The notes beneath the pieces are model-generated. The model ran no database searches, was not told where the DNA came from, and saw only the letters and a list, made by a program, of their open reading frames with translations. A program made the position numbers and the translations under genes. A stretch of 64,000 nucleotides of DNA from Oenanthe sinensis (taxonomy: Eukaryota; Streptophyta; Magnoliopsida; Apiales; Apiaceae), in the NCBI GenBank assembly GCA_028671895.1, contig CM053813.1, forward strand, positions 12,152,001 through 12,216,000. The letters are read 5' to 3'. Within the stretch, counting starts at the first letter, position 1, and the number at the start of each line of letters is the position of its first letter. Below are positions 46,009 to 57,800 of this stretch, piece after piece.

Positions 46009-47329
46009 TCAAAACTATCAACCGTCTCAACCCAACTTTTAAAAACCCAATTCTAGCTCTTACCCAAATCAAAGTCTTGGTCCTTATCCAAACTCAACTC
46101 AAATACCTTTGAACCCACCATGTTTTAATGATTCAGATAAGAGACGTAGTTCCTTAGAGAAGCGTATTGATGCGTTGTTGAAATCGCAAACAAATTTGAC
46201 TCAGTCCCAACAAACTTTCATGCAAACCATGACCCAAGATAGGCAAATCTTAAATTCCAATTCTCAAGCCATCTCTAAGTTAGAGGTTCAGATGATTCAG
46301 TTAGCTAGCACGATTTGTGAGCGAGAGAATAACCGGTTTACTAGTCAACCCGAGGTAAATCCTAAGTTTCCCATGAACTAAAGACCTCATGACAATGTGA
46401 ATGCAGTTATTTCCTTAAGGTCTGGAAAGCAAGTTGATAACTAAGTGGGTGATAAGTCTCGTGAGGATGAGGAATCGACTTTTGAACTAAGTCATCCTTT
46501 TCCAGGTCCAAGTATAGAAAAACCCGAGAATTCCAAAAGTCAAGAATCCACAAGTGAACCAATCAATAAACCTTTTTTCTGAAGAACTGAGTGAAAGAGT
46601 TTATAAACCCAAAGCCCCTTATCCCCAAAGACTCATTTCATCTAAGCAAACGGCCCAATTAGACAAGATTTTGGAAGCCTTTAAGCAAGTCAAGATAATC
46701 ATTTCTCTCTTAGATGCCATCCAAAAAATTCCTTCTTATGCTAAGTGTCTAAAAGAGTTGTGTACTCATAAGCGCACCAATCATGTCCCGAAGAAAGCCT
46801 TTTTTACATCACATGTTAGTTCAATCCTTTCAAATCAAATTCCTGTAAAATATAAGGATCCCGGTTGTCCTAATATTTCATGTGTCTTAGGCGATACCTT
46901 CATCGATAAACCTTTGCTTGACTTAAGATCTAGTGTGAACCTTCTTCCATTTTCTGTCTATCAAGCCCTAGGTTTAGGAGAACTTCAAAAGACAAATATT
47001 ACACTTCAATCAGCAGATCATTCTGTCAAAATTCCTAAGGGAGTTGTTGAAGATGTGTTAATTAAAGTAGGGGACTTTTCTTTGCTGTTGATTTCGTGGT
47101 CTTAGAAACCGAAACGGTCAAGAACACTAAGAACCAAATTCCTATCATTTTAGGAAGACATTTTCTAGCCACTTCTAATGCTTTGATTAATTGCAGGAAT
47201 GGATTAATGAAACTAACATTTGGGAATATGACCATAGACTTAAATATTTTTCATGTTGGAAAATAATCCAATGATTTTGATCAACTGATGGGAGTCAATT
47301 TAATTGATGAAATAGTTGATTAAGATCTC
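46009..47329 (+). pseudogene. Athila-like gag (rest) and protease
   Basis: Gag resumes after the copia element; 46109-46381 encodes a coiled-coil-like piece (SLEKRIDALLKSQTNL) and the conserved ISLRSGKQVDN follows near 46410. The aspartic protease region (46554-47330) has DLRSSVNLLPFSVYQALGLGEL and later IILGRHFLATSNALINCR, the usual retropepsin flanks of this group. At the active site the residue after Asp-Leu is Arg where the family has Gly, so the enzyme is probably dead. Stops at 46379, 46442, 47103 and 47266, with a frame change near 47100. Confidence 0.82.
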
Positions 47330-48938
47330 ATGACTCATAGTGATGCTTTTGACTTTTGTTTAAAACACTTTGGTCAGGATTGGGATGTTTCCAATAACAC
47401 AAATGAGGTCAACCAAATGTTAGAGTCCACTATTTCCATTACTAATCAAGAGATCACGCCAAGCCCTCTTTTCGAAGCTAGTGAACTCGTTGAGTCAAGC
47501 CCGCCAGAATTAGAACTCAAACATCTTCCTGACACTCTTAAATATGCCTTTCTAGGACTTAAAAATTCTCTTCCGGTTATAATTGCCTCTAATTTGACCG
47601 AGACACAAGAGACAGAGCTTTTAAGTGTGCTTAGAGAACATAAGGAAGCAATAGGGTGGAGTATCTCAGATATCAAAGGAATTAGTCCGGCTATTGTCCA
47701 CATAGGATTCACTTAGTTGATGATGCTAAGCCTGTTAGGGAACCTCAAAGGAGGTTGAACCCTGCCATGATGGAAATTGTTAAGAAAGAAATCCTTAAAT
47801 GCCTTGATAATGGGATAATCTATCCCATTTCTGATAGTTCTTGGGTCAGTCCCATTCATGTAGTGCCTAAAAAGTCAGGTATTACCATAGTACCAAATGA
47901 AAGTAATGAGCAAGTTCCTACTCGTGTTCAGTCAGGTTGAAGAATGTGCATATATTTTAGGAAGATCAATACCGCCACTAGAAAATACCACTTTCCTTTA
48001 CCCTTCATGGACCAAATGCTAGAAAGGTTAGCATGTCATTATTACTATTGCTTTCTAGATGGTTATTCTGGGTATTTCCAATCCCCATTGCTCCCGAGGA
48101 CCAAGAAAACACCACGTTCAGTTGCCCTTTCGGAACCTTCGCTTATCATTGGTTAACTTTTGGCCTAACTACTGGCCCTTCTACCTTTCAAAGGTGCATG
48201 ACTAGCATCTTTTCTGACATAATAAGAGACTTTCTAGAAGTCTTTATAGATGAATTTTCCATCTTTGGTTCTTCTTTTCATCAATGTCTATACCATCTCG
48301 ACTTAGTCTTAAAAAGGTGTAAGGAAACCAACCTCGTTCTTAATTGGGAAAAATGTCATTTCATGGTTAAGGAAGGAATTGTTCTTGGTCACAAAATTTC
48401 TGAAAAGGGAATCGAAGTTGATAAGGCCAAAGTCGACCTTATTGTTAATCTCCCTCCACCAAAATCTGTCAAAGAAATTCGCTCCTTTTTAGGACATGCC
48501 GATTTATATCGACGTTTCATTAAGGATTTTAGTAAGAAGGCTAGACCTTTGACCAACCTTCTTTCTAAGGAGATCAAATTCGAGTTTACTAGTGAGTGTG
48601 TTCAATCTTTTGACCACCCTAAGAAAGAATTGACTTCATCCCCGATCATCAAGTCCCCCGATTGGAAGCAACCTTTTGAGTTAATGTGTGACGCTTCGGA
48701 TTATGCGGTAGGAGCGGTGTTAGGTCAACGAATAGATAAGATACCTCATATAATTTACTACGCTAGTAACACCTTAAATGATGCTCAGCTGAATTACTCC
48801 ACAACTGAAAAAGAGCTCTTAGCAGTAGTCTTTGCCCTTGAGAAGTTTCGATCGTATCTTATCGGTTCCAAAATTATTGTTTACACCGATCACGCAGCCC
48901 TTAGATACCTTTTCTCCAAAAAAGACTCACAGGCCTGA
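47330..48938 (+). pseudogene. Athila-like RT / RNase H
   Basis: RT blocks: IYPISDSSWVSPIHVVPKK (47818-47878), YHFPLPFMDQMLERLA, FGLTTGPSTFQRCM, then the active-site block VFIDEFSIFG (48240-48269), in which the second catalytic Asp is Glu. RNase H: FELMCDASDYAVGAVLGQ, STTEKELLAVVFALEKFR, YTDHAALRYL. Stops near 47714 and 47938, and a frame change between 48030 and 48156. Confidence 0.88.
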
Positions 48939-50395
48939 TTGATTAGATGGGTCTTGTTGCTTCAGGAATTTGACCTAGAAATTAGGGATAAGAAGGGTTG
49001 AGAAAATGTTGTTGCCGATCATCTCTCTCGGTTAGTAGTGGATTCTACTATTGATTTACCCTTAAACGAATCTTTTCCCGATGAACACCTTCTTTTGATT
49101 TCTACTCCTCATTGGTTCGCCGATATTGCCAATTACCTTGCCACCGGTGAAATTCCTTCCAATTGGTCTAAGCAAGATAAATCAAAAATTTTCTCTCAAG
49201 TCAAACACTTCTTTTGGGATGACCTTATCTTTTTAAACATTACCCAAACCAAATCATTAGGAGATGTATTCTGAATCATGAGGTTAGGAGCGTACTCTCC
49301 TTTTGTCATGACCAAGCCTGTGGAGGTCATTTTAGTGCTAAGAAAACAGCCGCAAAAATACGTCAGTATGGTTTCTATTGGCCTAGTTTGTTTAAGAATG
49401 CCGCTGAATTCTACTATGCTTGTAGTAGGTGTCAACATTTAGGAAATATCACTAGAAGAAATATGATGCCAATGAGTCCAATCCTTGTCATTGAGATTTT
49501 TGATGTTTGGGGACTAGATTTTATGGGCTCCTTTCCTAATTCGTTTGGTAATCTCTACATTATCTTAGCGGTTAATTACATGTCTAAGTGGGTCGAAGCA
49601 ATACCAATTAAGACTAATGATAACAAAGTCGTCCTTAAATTTTTCAAAGAGAATATTTTTTCTCGATTTGGAAGACCTAGAGCTATCATTAGTGACCAAG
49701 GTAAGCACTTTAAAAATCATCAATTTGAATTTCTGTTGAAAAAGTATTCCATCACTCATAAATTGGCTACCCCTTATCATCCTCAGATTAGTGGTCAAGT
49801 TGAAGTCTTTAATAGGAAAATCAAACAAATTTTAAAAAAGACTTTCAACTCGAATAGGAAAGATTGGTCCATTAAGTTGATAGATGCATTATGGGCCTAT
49901 CAGACTGCTTTTAAGACGATCTTGGGTATGTCTCCCTATAGACTTGTGTTTGGTAAAGCGTGTCATCTCCCTGTTGAACTTGAACATAGGGCCATGTGGG
50001 CTATTAGAGAGTTAAACTTTGATTTATCCACTGCTGGTAGTCATCGGAAGTTGCAATTGTCTGAGTTAGAGGAAATGCGGGATGACGCCTATGAAAATGC
50101 TAAAATCTATAAAGAAAGAACTAAAGTGTTTCATGATATATCCATCTTGCGAAAATCTTTTACTCCCGGTCAAAAAGTTATTTTATATAATTCTAGGCTA
50201 CATCACTTTCCTGGAAAGTTGAGATCTAGGTGGGAAGGACCATACATTGTTAAAATAGTTTTTCCTCATGGTGCTATTGAAATTGAAAATCCTAAAAATG
50301 AGGACATATTTAAAGTTAATGGACAAAGGCTCAAACTATTTTTAGAATTGCCAGTTGATCTCGAGGAAGAGGTCATCCACCTTGTCGATCTTTGA
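48939..50395 (+). pseudogene. Athila-like integrase
   Basis: RNase H to integrase linker (ADHLSRL, 49018-49036), zinc-binding region (H near 49310, C-x2-C: CSRCQH), core with GLDFMGSF, SDQGKHF and GQVEVFNRKIK carrying the D, D and E triad, and a C-terminal region GQKVILYNSRL, SRWEGPYIV. The frame 49388-50395 is open throughout and stops at 50393. Upstream, stops and a frame change (48939, 49000, 49272) break it from RT. Confidence 0.88.
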
Positions 50396-51654
50396 ATAAA
50401 GTAAGTTTTAAGAATAAACTAGTTTTGTTTCTTTGTCATCCCATGTCAGGTATTATCTATTCATGTTATTTTATCATATCTCTCTCATTTGCATACATTA
50501 GGGACAATGCATAATTTAGGTATGGGGGAAGGTGCTAGTAATGTTAAAATTTAAAAAATACAAAAAAACAGAAAATTGAAAATCCAAAAATAGAAATATT
50601 TAGGTTGAGTTGTCCTATCCTCTATTTGAACATTAGGACTGGTTGGTGTTAGCATTTGTTTTCAAAAATTATAGATATAATGCCATTTAGATAATTTAAA
50701 CTTAGACGAATAAGGTTTGCTTTATGAAACTTGTGTCGAACGATCTTTATACTAAATTTCAAGACGACACATATGCACAAGACCTTTGTTGTAAAGATTG
50801 TATATGGATGTTATCCGATACTTGAGAGAGAACCCACATGTTAGAACAATGTCGAATCAAATTTTTGCGAAAAATAAATATATAGCCAAGAAAAAGAATA
50901 TACTACTTCAATACCCAATATTTCTCAAAATAAATAGACGAGATGATGGGCACAAGTAGAATTGACTAGTCTTGGTTTGTGGCCTTTGTTACTCGAGTAA
51001 TTAAGTCCGTTGGGGTGTTTCAAAACCTAGTTCCCTAATACCAACTGGTTTGGGAGTTACTAACCCAAAACTAGCTACATGGGTAACATAGAAAGCCTAA
51101 GAAAACAGACACTATACAGTCGATTAAAAAAAAGGAAAAAGAAAAAAAAGGTTATATATATGAATTTGAGATATTTGGCTAGATACTTTTTTTAATAGAG
51201 ATTGGGTCAGTTCAATATTGGTTGAAAAAGAAAAAATATTCTTATGCAGTTCATCTATCAGAGTCCTTAAATTCACTACACACCTCAAGATTTTTTGTAA
51301 ACATTTAGATTCGACACCAGTAGATTGAAGTTACCTATATCTTGATTATTATTAGAAAAGTCTTTGAGACATGTATTTTTTCTATAAAATCTTTGTGTTA
51401 ACACCAATGAAAACTAGAGTGAAAATTGAGTCAGGACAATTACTTGAATTATCCCTCATATTTTATGGGTATATCTTCTCTAAACCCTTAGGAGACCTCA
51501 CTCCTCTTGTAGAGATCATCTATGAGTTTAAAGGGGTTAGTAAACCTGAAATTACCCGTCACGCCTATAACAAGAAGTCTAAGAATTTTCTCAGGTTTCT
51601 TTTTTTAATTGATAATTTTACTCGAGGACGAGCAAAAAATAGGTATGGGGCATT
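50396..51654 (+). other. 3' region of the Athila-like element with two purine tracts
   Basis: Noncoding 1.26 kb between integrase and 3' LTR. Two similar purine tracts occur: TTTAGGTATGGGGGAAGG near 50516-50533 and AATAGGTATGGGGCATT (51639-51655), the latter being the PPT at the LTR edge. The ORF at 51371-51661 runs into the LTR and I do not believe it codes. No envelope gene is seen. Confidence 0.6.
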
Positions 51655-53279
51655 TGATTAGTGCATAATTTTACATATTTTAATGCCTATTTTATTGCTT
51701 GCCTTCGTATTTTATTAGTTAATTTATTGCATTTTTCTAATTTTGTAGATAAGTAGAATAAATAATTAAAGGAGAAGGAATGAGCTAGAAAGGGCAAAAA
51801 TGGAAGAAAAGGAAGCCAACAAAGTAAAGAGGAGAAAAAGACAAAAGAACAAGTTGGTGGATGGAATCAAAAATCAATGGTGTAGATTTTACCAACAAAC
51901 ACCTCATTTGAATGGTGGGGATTGACCCAACACCATCCGAAACCCTAATCCTAGCCTATAAATACATCTCATTCTTTCATTGTAATCATCTCTAGTTTTA
52001 CCCTAATTTTAGTAGTAGCCTCTCTTTTAATTTTCTAGATCTAGTTTTTAGCTCTCTCAAATATTGTAAACAATTTTCATATTAATGTAAGTGTTTATTT
52101 TCTTTTATGTTAGTCTCCATCTTCATCTTTTATAAGTCTTAGTTTCTTTTATGCTAGTCTCCATCTTATCTTCTTTAAATTTATGACTATGATATCTTTC
52201 TAAGTACCACAAGTTGTATACTTGGGAAATGAACTGAGCCCTTTTAGATTAATATTCTAGATCTAATTTACTTTATCTCTCTACTTTACTCCTTAGTTTT
52301 AGTTTTTATTATCTTGTCATGAGCCCTTTAAATCTATATTTTAAATGTGGGTTCAATGATTTAAATCTCTAAATTTATTATTGTTGGTTTTTTTATTCTA
52401 GATTATAGATCTAGTTTTGATTGTTGGGTTTGATATTTACTTGTAGTTGTTTAAATATTTTAGATAGAGATTTGATTATTGGTAGCGTTAAAACTTAGCT
52501 CTTTAAATTTTAGATCTACTCTTATATTTTACTTGTCTCATTCAACTTTATGGCTATGAACCATTTCAATTCCATCAAGTAAAAAATTAAAGTATTTGTG
52601 AATTGAAAGGAGCCTCTTTAGTTTAATATTCTTAAATCTACTTTCCTTTTTTATGTTGTTGTTGAACCCCTTTTAAATCCCCATTTTATTAGTGGGTTTA
52701 ATATTTTAGAGCTAAATTTATTTCTTGGTAGGTGTTAGAATTTAGATCTACTTTTTAGTTGTTAGATTTGTTAAAATAGCTTTAATGGTTTGATATTTTA
52801 GATGTAGTTTTGCTTTTGAGTTGTATTGAATTTTATATCTAATTTCAGTAGTATTAATTATGGTCTTTAATTTTTAGATCTATATTTAAATTTTATTAAC
52901 TCATTTGGTGGCGTAGATTTTCCGGTACAATTTATTCTTTTCTAGAGGTCCATTTCTTTTGTTAATACTTGTGTTGCCCACCGTTTTTTTTGCTCTACAA
53001 GCACTAGTCTTCCTTTGTCCTTTTTTTTTATTTGCCATGTATTTTAATTAATGTTTAAAGTTTAGTTAGTTTGGTTACTAGAATTTTTAATTAGCTTATT
53101 ATAATTCTTTTTTTAGTCATTGGTTAATAACCCATCTCAAAATTAATTGGTCTAATTCGCCTAAATTGAAAATTAAGGTTTTTGTAAAAATAATTTTAGT
53201 CCTTGCGGAACGAATCTCAAATATTAAAATGATTGAAATTGTGCACTTGCAATTTAAAATCTCAATTTTTAATACATCA
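51655..53279 (+). repeat. 3' LTR of the Athila-like element
   Basis: TGATTAGTGCATAATTTTAC to AATACATCA, 1625 bp, collinear with 25557-27178. Confidence 0.9.
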
Positions 53280-54834
53280 ATGATAATAGACCTTTCAATT
53301 CCATCGTAATCATAATCCCTCAGTTTGTCTCTCTATCCTTGAACATAACTTCATCATTATCATGTAATCTTAACTTTCACTATTTCATCTATGTCGTTAG
53401 TATGAACATCCTTACGCAGACGATATTTTTATCTTGACATTACATCTCTTCTCTTTTCTCAAAAGAAATTAAATCTCCGTTGAATGGTACTAGTAAATAT
53501 TCTTACAATATTACTCTTCATGCCTCAGTCTTGCACTCTCGAATCACCACTCCTTACGCTTCCATTTTTATTATAGCAATTTCCTGAATCATCACCAGTT
53601 AAGAAGTTATAAACATCACAAAAATTTTATTTGGTGACAACATACAAGACAACCACTCAACAACTATTGTAGCTTTAATTCAAAATATTCCATACTTAGG
53701 TTATTTCATCCTAGTCCCAAATTTCAACTTCATCCAGCTCCCCAAATATTTAGGAAAGTATTTGCATGATACACAACCTAGTTCTGGTAATAAACAGATT
53801 CACTTAAGAAGTTCATACTTAATCACGTGAAGCAACAATTTCTAGGTTTGACTATACGCAATAATTATTCTACCGGCTATGGTTTATACTCAGCTCTGGG
53901 TTACACTCATCCTAGATTTTCCCCTTAATCACGTGTCTTTGATGAAATGGACTCGTGGGTGGCACTTTCTGAAGGTGAAACAACAAGTAGATGCCAAAAT
54001 AGGTTGACGCTCGTCCAATATATCCTTATCAATGTTCATATCAACAGGACTGTCATATTTCACGACAATTTATCAAACACAACACGCGAGTATGTCGGAT
54101 CAATATTACCTATCAGGTTGCTAGTTAAGGGGAGATTTCTCACAACTTGTACCAATTTCATGTTCATACATGTATCATCTGGTCCTTTCGACAGTCACTT
54201 TTCGAAAACTCGTGGTCTACACAATTTAGGGAATATTAACAAAAGTACGAGACATACTGTCCATTATGTAGTCTCAATCAAGTCACCCCTAAGGATCTAT
54301 AACTATATTACAGGGCCTCTTTTCCAGGACCAATTATCTCAACTAAACCATTAAATTCTCAATGATTGCTCGGACCCCCTTTCTGGCCGGAGTCCCGCCA
54401 CTAGCAGAAGGAGCTTCGTACCAATATCTACAAACCGGATCATTCATACTTTTCATCCTGACCACAATATCTCGAATGTGTGGATAACTACACTAAGAGG
54501 CTCACTTTGATCAGAAAATACCACGTATCGTCTTAACAATTATCATTGACTTCTTATCCCCAATAGAATCCTCGAAATATTTATACTTATCAGATTTGTA
54601 GAAAATATATCGTTGCCTCTTCCGGAACGGTCTCAACAGTTTTCCGTCCAAAATCTATATCTGAAATGTCATTCATAATCTCCTCACTACTAACTCCAAG
54701 TAGGTGACCTATTCTTAACTCATTCATTACTACTACATCCGGTAGTCCAATAACGAACTCTACATGACCTCTCACGTTATCCTCTTATATATGAATAACT
54801 CTTAACACTCTCGTATCTAAGTACTATAATTGAT
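53280..54834 (-). pseudogene. Degraded internal region next to the chromovirus-like 5' LTR
   Basis: Resumes the host element after the Athila-like insertion. On the minus strand gag should lie here. A 61-codon open piece (54590-54775) remains, without a recognisable motif. The + frame 53947-54354 (135 codons) shows no family motif and is probably chance. I can recognise nothing else. Confidence 0.4.
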
Positions 54835-54846
54835 GCTCTAATACCA
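54835..54846 (-). other. Primer-binding site of the chromovirus-like element
   Basis: GCTCTAATACCA on +, which is TGGTATTAGAGC on minus: Met-tRNA site with one change. It lies four bases from the LTR edge. Confidence 0.75.
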
Positions 54847-54850
54847 TTTC

Positions 54851-57800
54851 TTTAACACCCCCAAACCCGGGGTCAGGGATTTGAGTCATCAAATCACCAT
54901 CCAATCATTTAAAACCTGCAATAACTCAATAATCTAACGAAATCACATCATAGACCCTTCTCTCTCACACATACAAGTTATAGCCTTAGAAATGATATAC
55001 AACCAGTATCATTAGTTATTACAAACCAAATGTACTTATCTAGGATCTCACGCTATCAATGATAACCTCTACATGAAGTGAAATTAATAACTAGATCAAT
55101 ACTGAAAACCTTTAACCCTTATTTCTGTAGAATAGTGCTGAACTGAACCATCTCAAAGGTGAATCTCCTACTTTCCTTTCTCGAAGTATAGAGCCAATTG
55201 AATGTTTTAACTTTCTCTGAAAAATTTAATATAAAGCAAGAGTGAGCTAAATAATGTTTAACAAATTATCCACCCAATTATCTATGTGATTATCATCCAA
55301 GAGTATGATAATCACAACTATATCAATAGTATAACAAAAGGTTTCCGGTATAGGGTAAACATAACAAAGTATCTTTCGACAATACATAAAGTTGAAGTTT
55401 TCTATTAAAATTATTTATACTTAACAAGAAGTTTAGAATAATATAATACGAACAATTAGGTTCATATTATATAAAATAAGACACTATCGAATATAGTGTT
55501 ACCACTCTTTCATACTTCGTCTGAAACTTTTGAGATAAAACCCAATGAACTAATTAAGTTCACAGTTTTAAAATAACATTATCAATAACTTAGTAAAATA
55601 GCATCAACTATAGCTTTGCTAAACTCCCATAAATATAGTAAGTACATAGTTCAAGATACTGCAATAATAGTGGCTTCACATCATAGAAAAATCGATTCAC
55701 TTTTAACCGTACCATTTGTAAGGTTTAAAATCCAGTAAAACATTTTAAAGGTCTACAATTTAATTGGTGTATATCATATATCCACTTAAATTGCTAAAAT
55801 AAACCTTTTACCAAAACATCTTGGAAAATCCCAACATACTGTTGAGGAGGAATATCAACAAATCAATTACTGACAACACCCTAGGTAACTAAGCACCTAG
55901 GTTTTTATTACGATGTTGCAGCACAATTCCAATTGGAAGATGGGACTGTATCTGGAGCATTTCACCACGCTTCTACCGTACATACAATTTGTACTTAGTC
56001 ATTTTTAATAAGTATAATCGCATATCTAGTCCAATTATGACAACTTCAATTTGTACTTAGTCATTTTTCTAACACTTATCTTACATGACATTCACCTCCT
56101 CAGGTCTATTTTAACCATTCGTAAACTATCTTGTCAATGGCTTTTAATCTAATCCTTTACTCCAATACATAGTCATGTTATTCCTCAACATCTTTCGTGT
56201 TTTAACCGACTCGAAATTATCCTTTTATCCTGGCCAAAGTGGCTCGTCAAAACAGTGCCCTTAGAGTTGACTTTTCTGAGAATTGCAATTACGCGACTCG
56301 CACCCCAACATTTTTAGTAAATCCGAAAATTCATAATGAAATACGAAACCACCTCAAGGAGATTCTTGAATATTTTTATTAATTATCAAAAATATTTTTT
56401 GAACATATGAGTTTAAATAGGTGGAATGCATTTTAAAAGTCGAGTCAACTATGGATTTTTACTATTTATACCGCTTCCACTAAAACCTTGATTTCAACCA
56501 AAACGTTAATTCAATCGACACAACATTTTCCCGTGAACGATCTAGAGAGCTAGAATACAATCCATCAAAAGTCTAGTCCTGGAAAAAGGACCCAGTTTCC
56601 CGAATTTGCGGAACAAGGCAGTAACTTCTGTAATGAATAGTGTCATCACGCAATTTTGGTTCCAACATTTTTATAAAATTGAAATATTATCATTTTAGCA
56701 TGAAACCTTTTTGATTATCTTAATAACTGTCCAAGGTATTTATCACCCAAATTTCATAATTTTAGCCAACACTTAAATAGTTCATTTATAGCTTCAAATT
56801 GAGTACAAGACATCAGTTTGGTTCCCTTGCGCGACTTTCACTATAATGGACTTATCTCCTAAACCGTAAATCGTATCGACATGATTTTTATACCAAAACA
56901 AACTAAAAAGGAAGACCTACACATACATGGCAGTTTTGTCTAGAAATATTGAACTAAAAGTTCGTAAATCTTGGTCAAAACAGGCATATATGCAAACATG
57001 CATTACGACTGCTATAACCGTAACGATTTCTGAATTTAACTTGGTTAAATCCATTAACCAATAACCCAATCATCAACCCAACGTATTTAACAAATAAATC
57101 AGTTTATAAACTTCATAAACTCATCACCATCATCAACCCATATTATTCAATCACTAATATTCAATCATTTACATCCAAACTCCTTAAATCAATATATACT
57201 TAAACATAACTCAAACTGAAGCTTATAGCTTAAAGTAAATCAAAGGATGGATGTTGTTTATACCTTTCTTGAATCTCTAAACATACTAACAAGAGCTTAT
57301 AAGCCATAAGGGAGCCTTGATCTTGTTAGTATTGGTGTCCTAGAGACAATACTTTTAATGTTTTATTGAAAATAATTAAGGATTATGTTTTATGTGATTA
57401 TTTAATTAATATTTATTATGTCTTTATTTACTGCGTCATAGATTGAAAGAATAATAAATGTCCTTGGATTATTAATATGTAATATATATCTTTAAGTATG
57501 TGACTTAAAAATAAGATTATGGGAATAATATTTTATTCCTAAAATTCTCTAGTCAAGTATTATTATTTAAGGAATGTAATAATGCAATAAGACTGGTATG
57601 TTTGTTGACAGATGACCACATCTCATTGGTCATAGGTATGGTGATACTAAAGTCAAGAACATAAGTGTATGTATCAATACATGACACTGGAAAGACCCGC
57701 CGTGAGATTCTACATGTTAATAAGTGTCATAAAAAATCTTATTATGATAATGATATAATGATCCTCTGACTTGCAATCATTATATTTCTATACGAGAATT

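Larger units (their letters stand above)
25557..53279 (+). mobile_element. Athila-like Ty3/gypsy element (+), interrupted by 29173-46003
   Basis: Two LTRs of 1622 and 1625 bp (25557-27178 and 51655-53279), a PBS after the left one, gag, protease, RT/RNase H and integrase in gypsy order, and a noncoding 3' region with a PPT. Without the nested copia element it is about 10.9 kb. Flanks are ATGGT (25552-25556) and ATGAT (53280-53284), a target duplication with one change. The motifs (VF-D-FSIFG in RT; YWPSLFKNA and WG-DFMG in integrase) fit the Athila group. Many stops; not functional. Confidence 0.9.

Noticed and set aside
51371..51661. 96-codon ORF before the Athila-like 3' LTR
   Set aside because: It runs through the PPT into the LTR and has no family motif.
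53947..54354. Plus-strand ORF of 135 codons
   Set aside because: No recognisable domain, lies antisense in a decayed element, and composition is like its surroundings.
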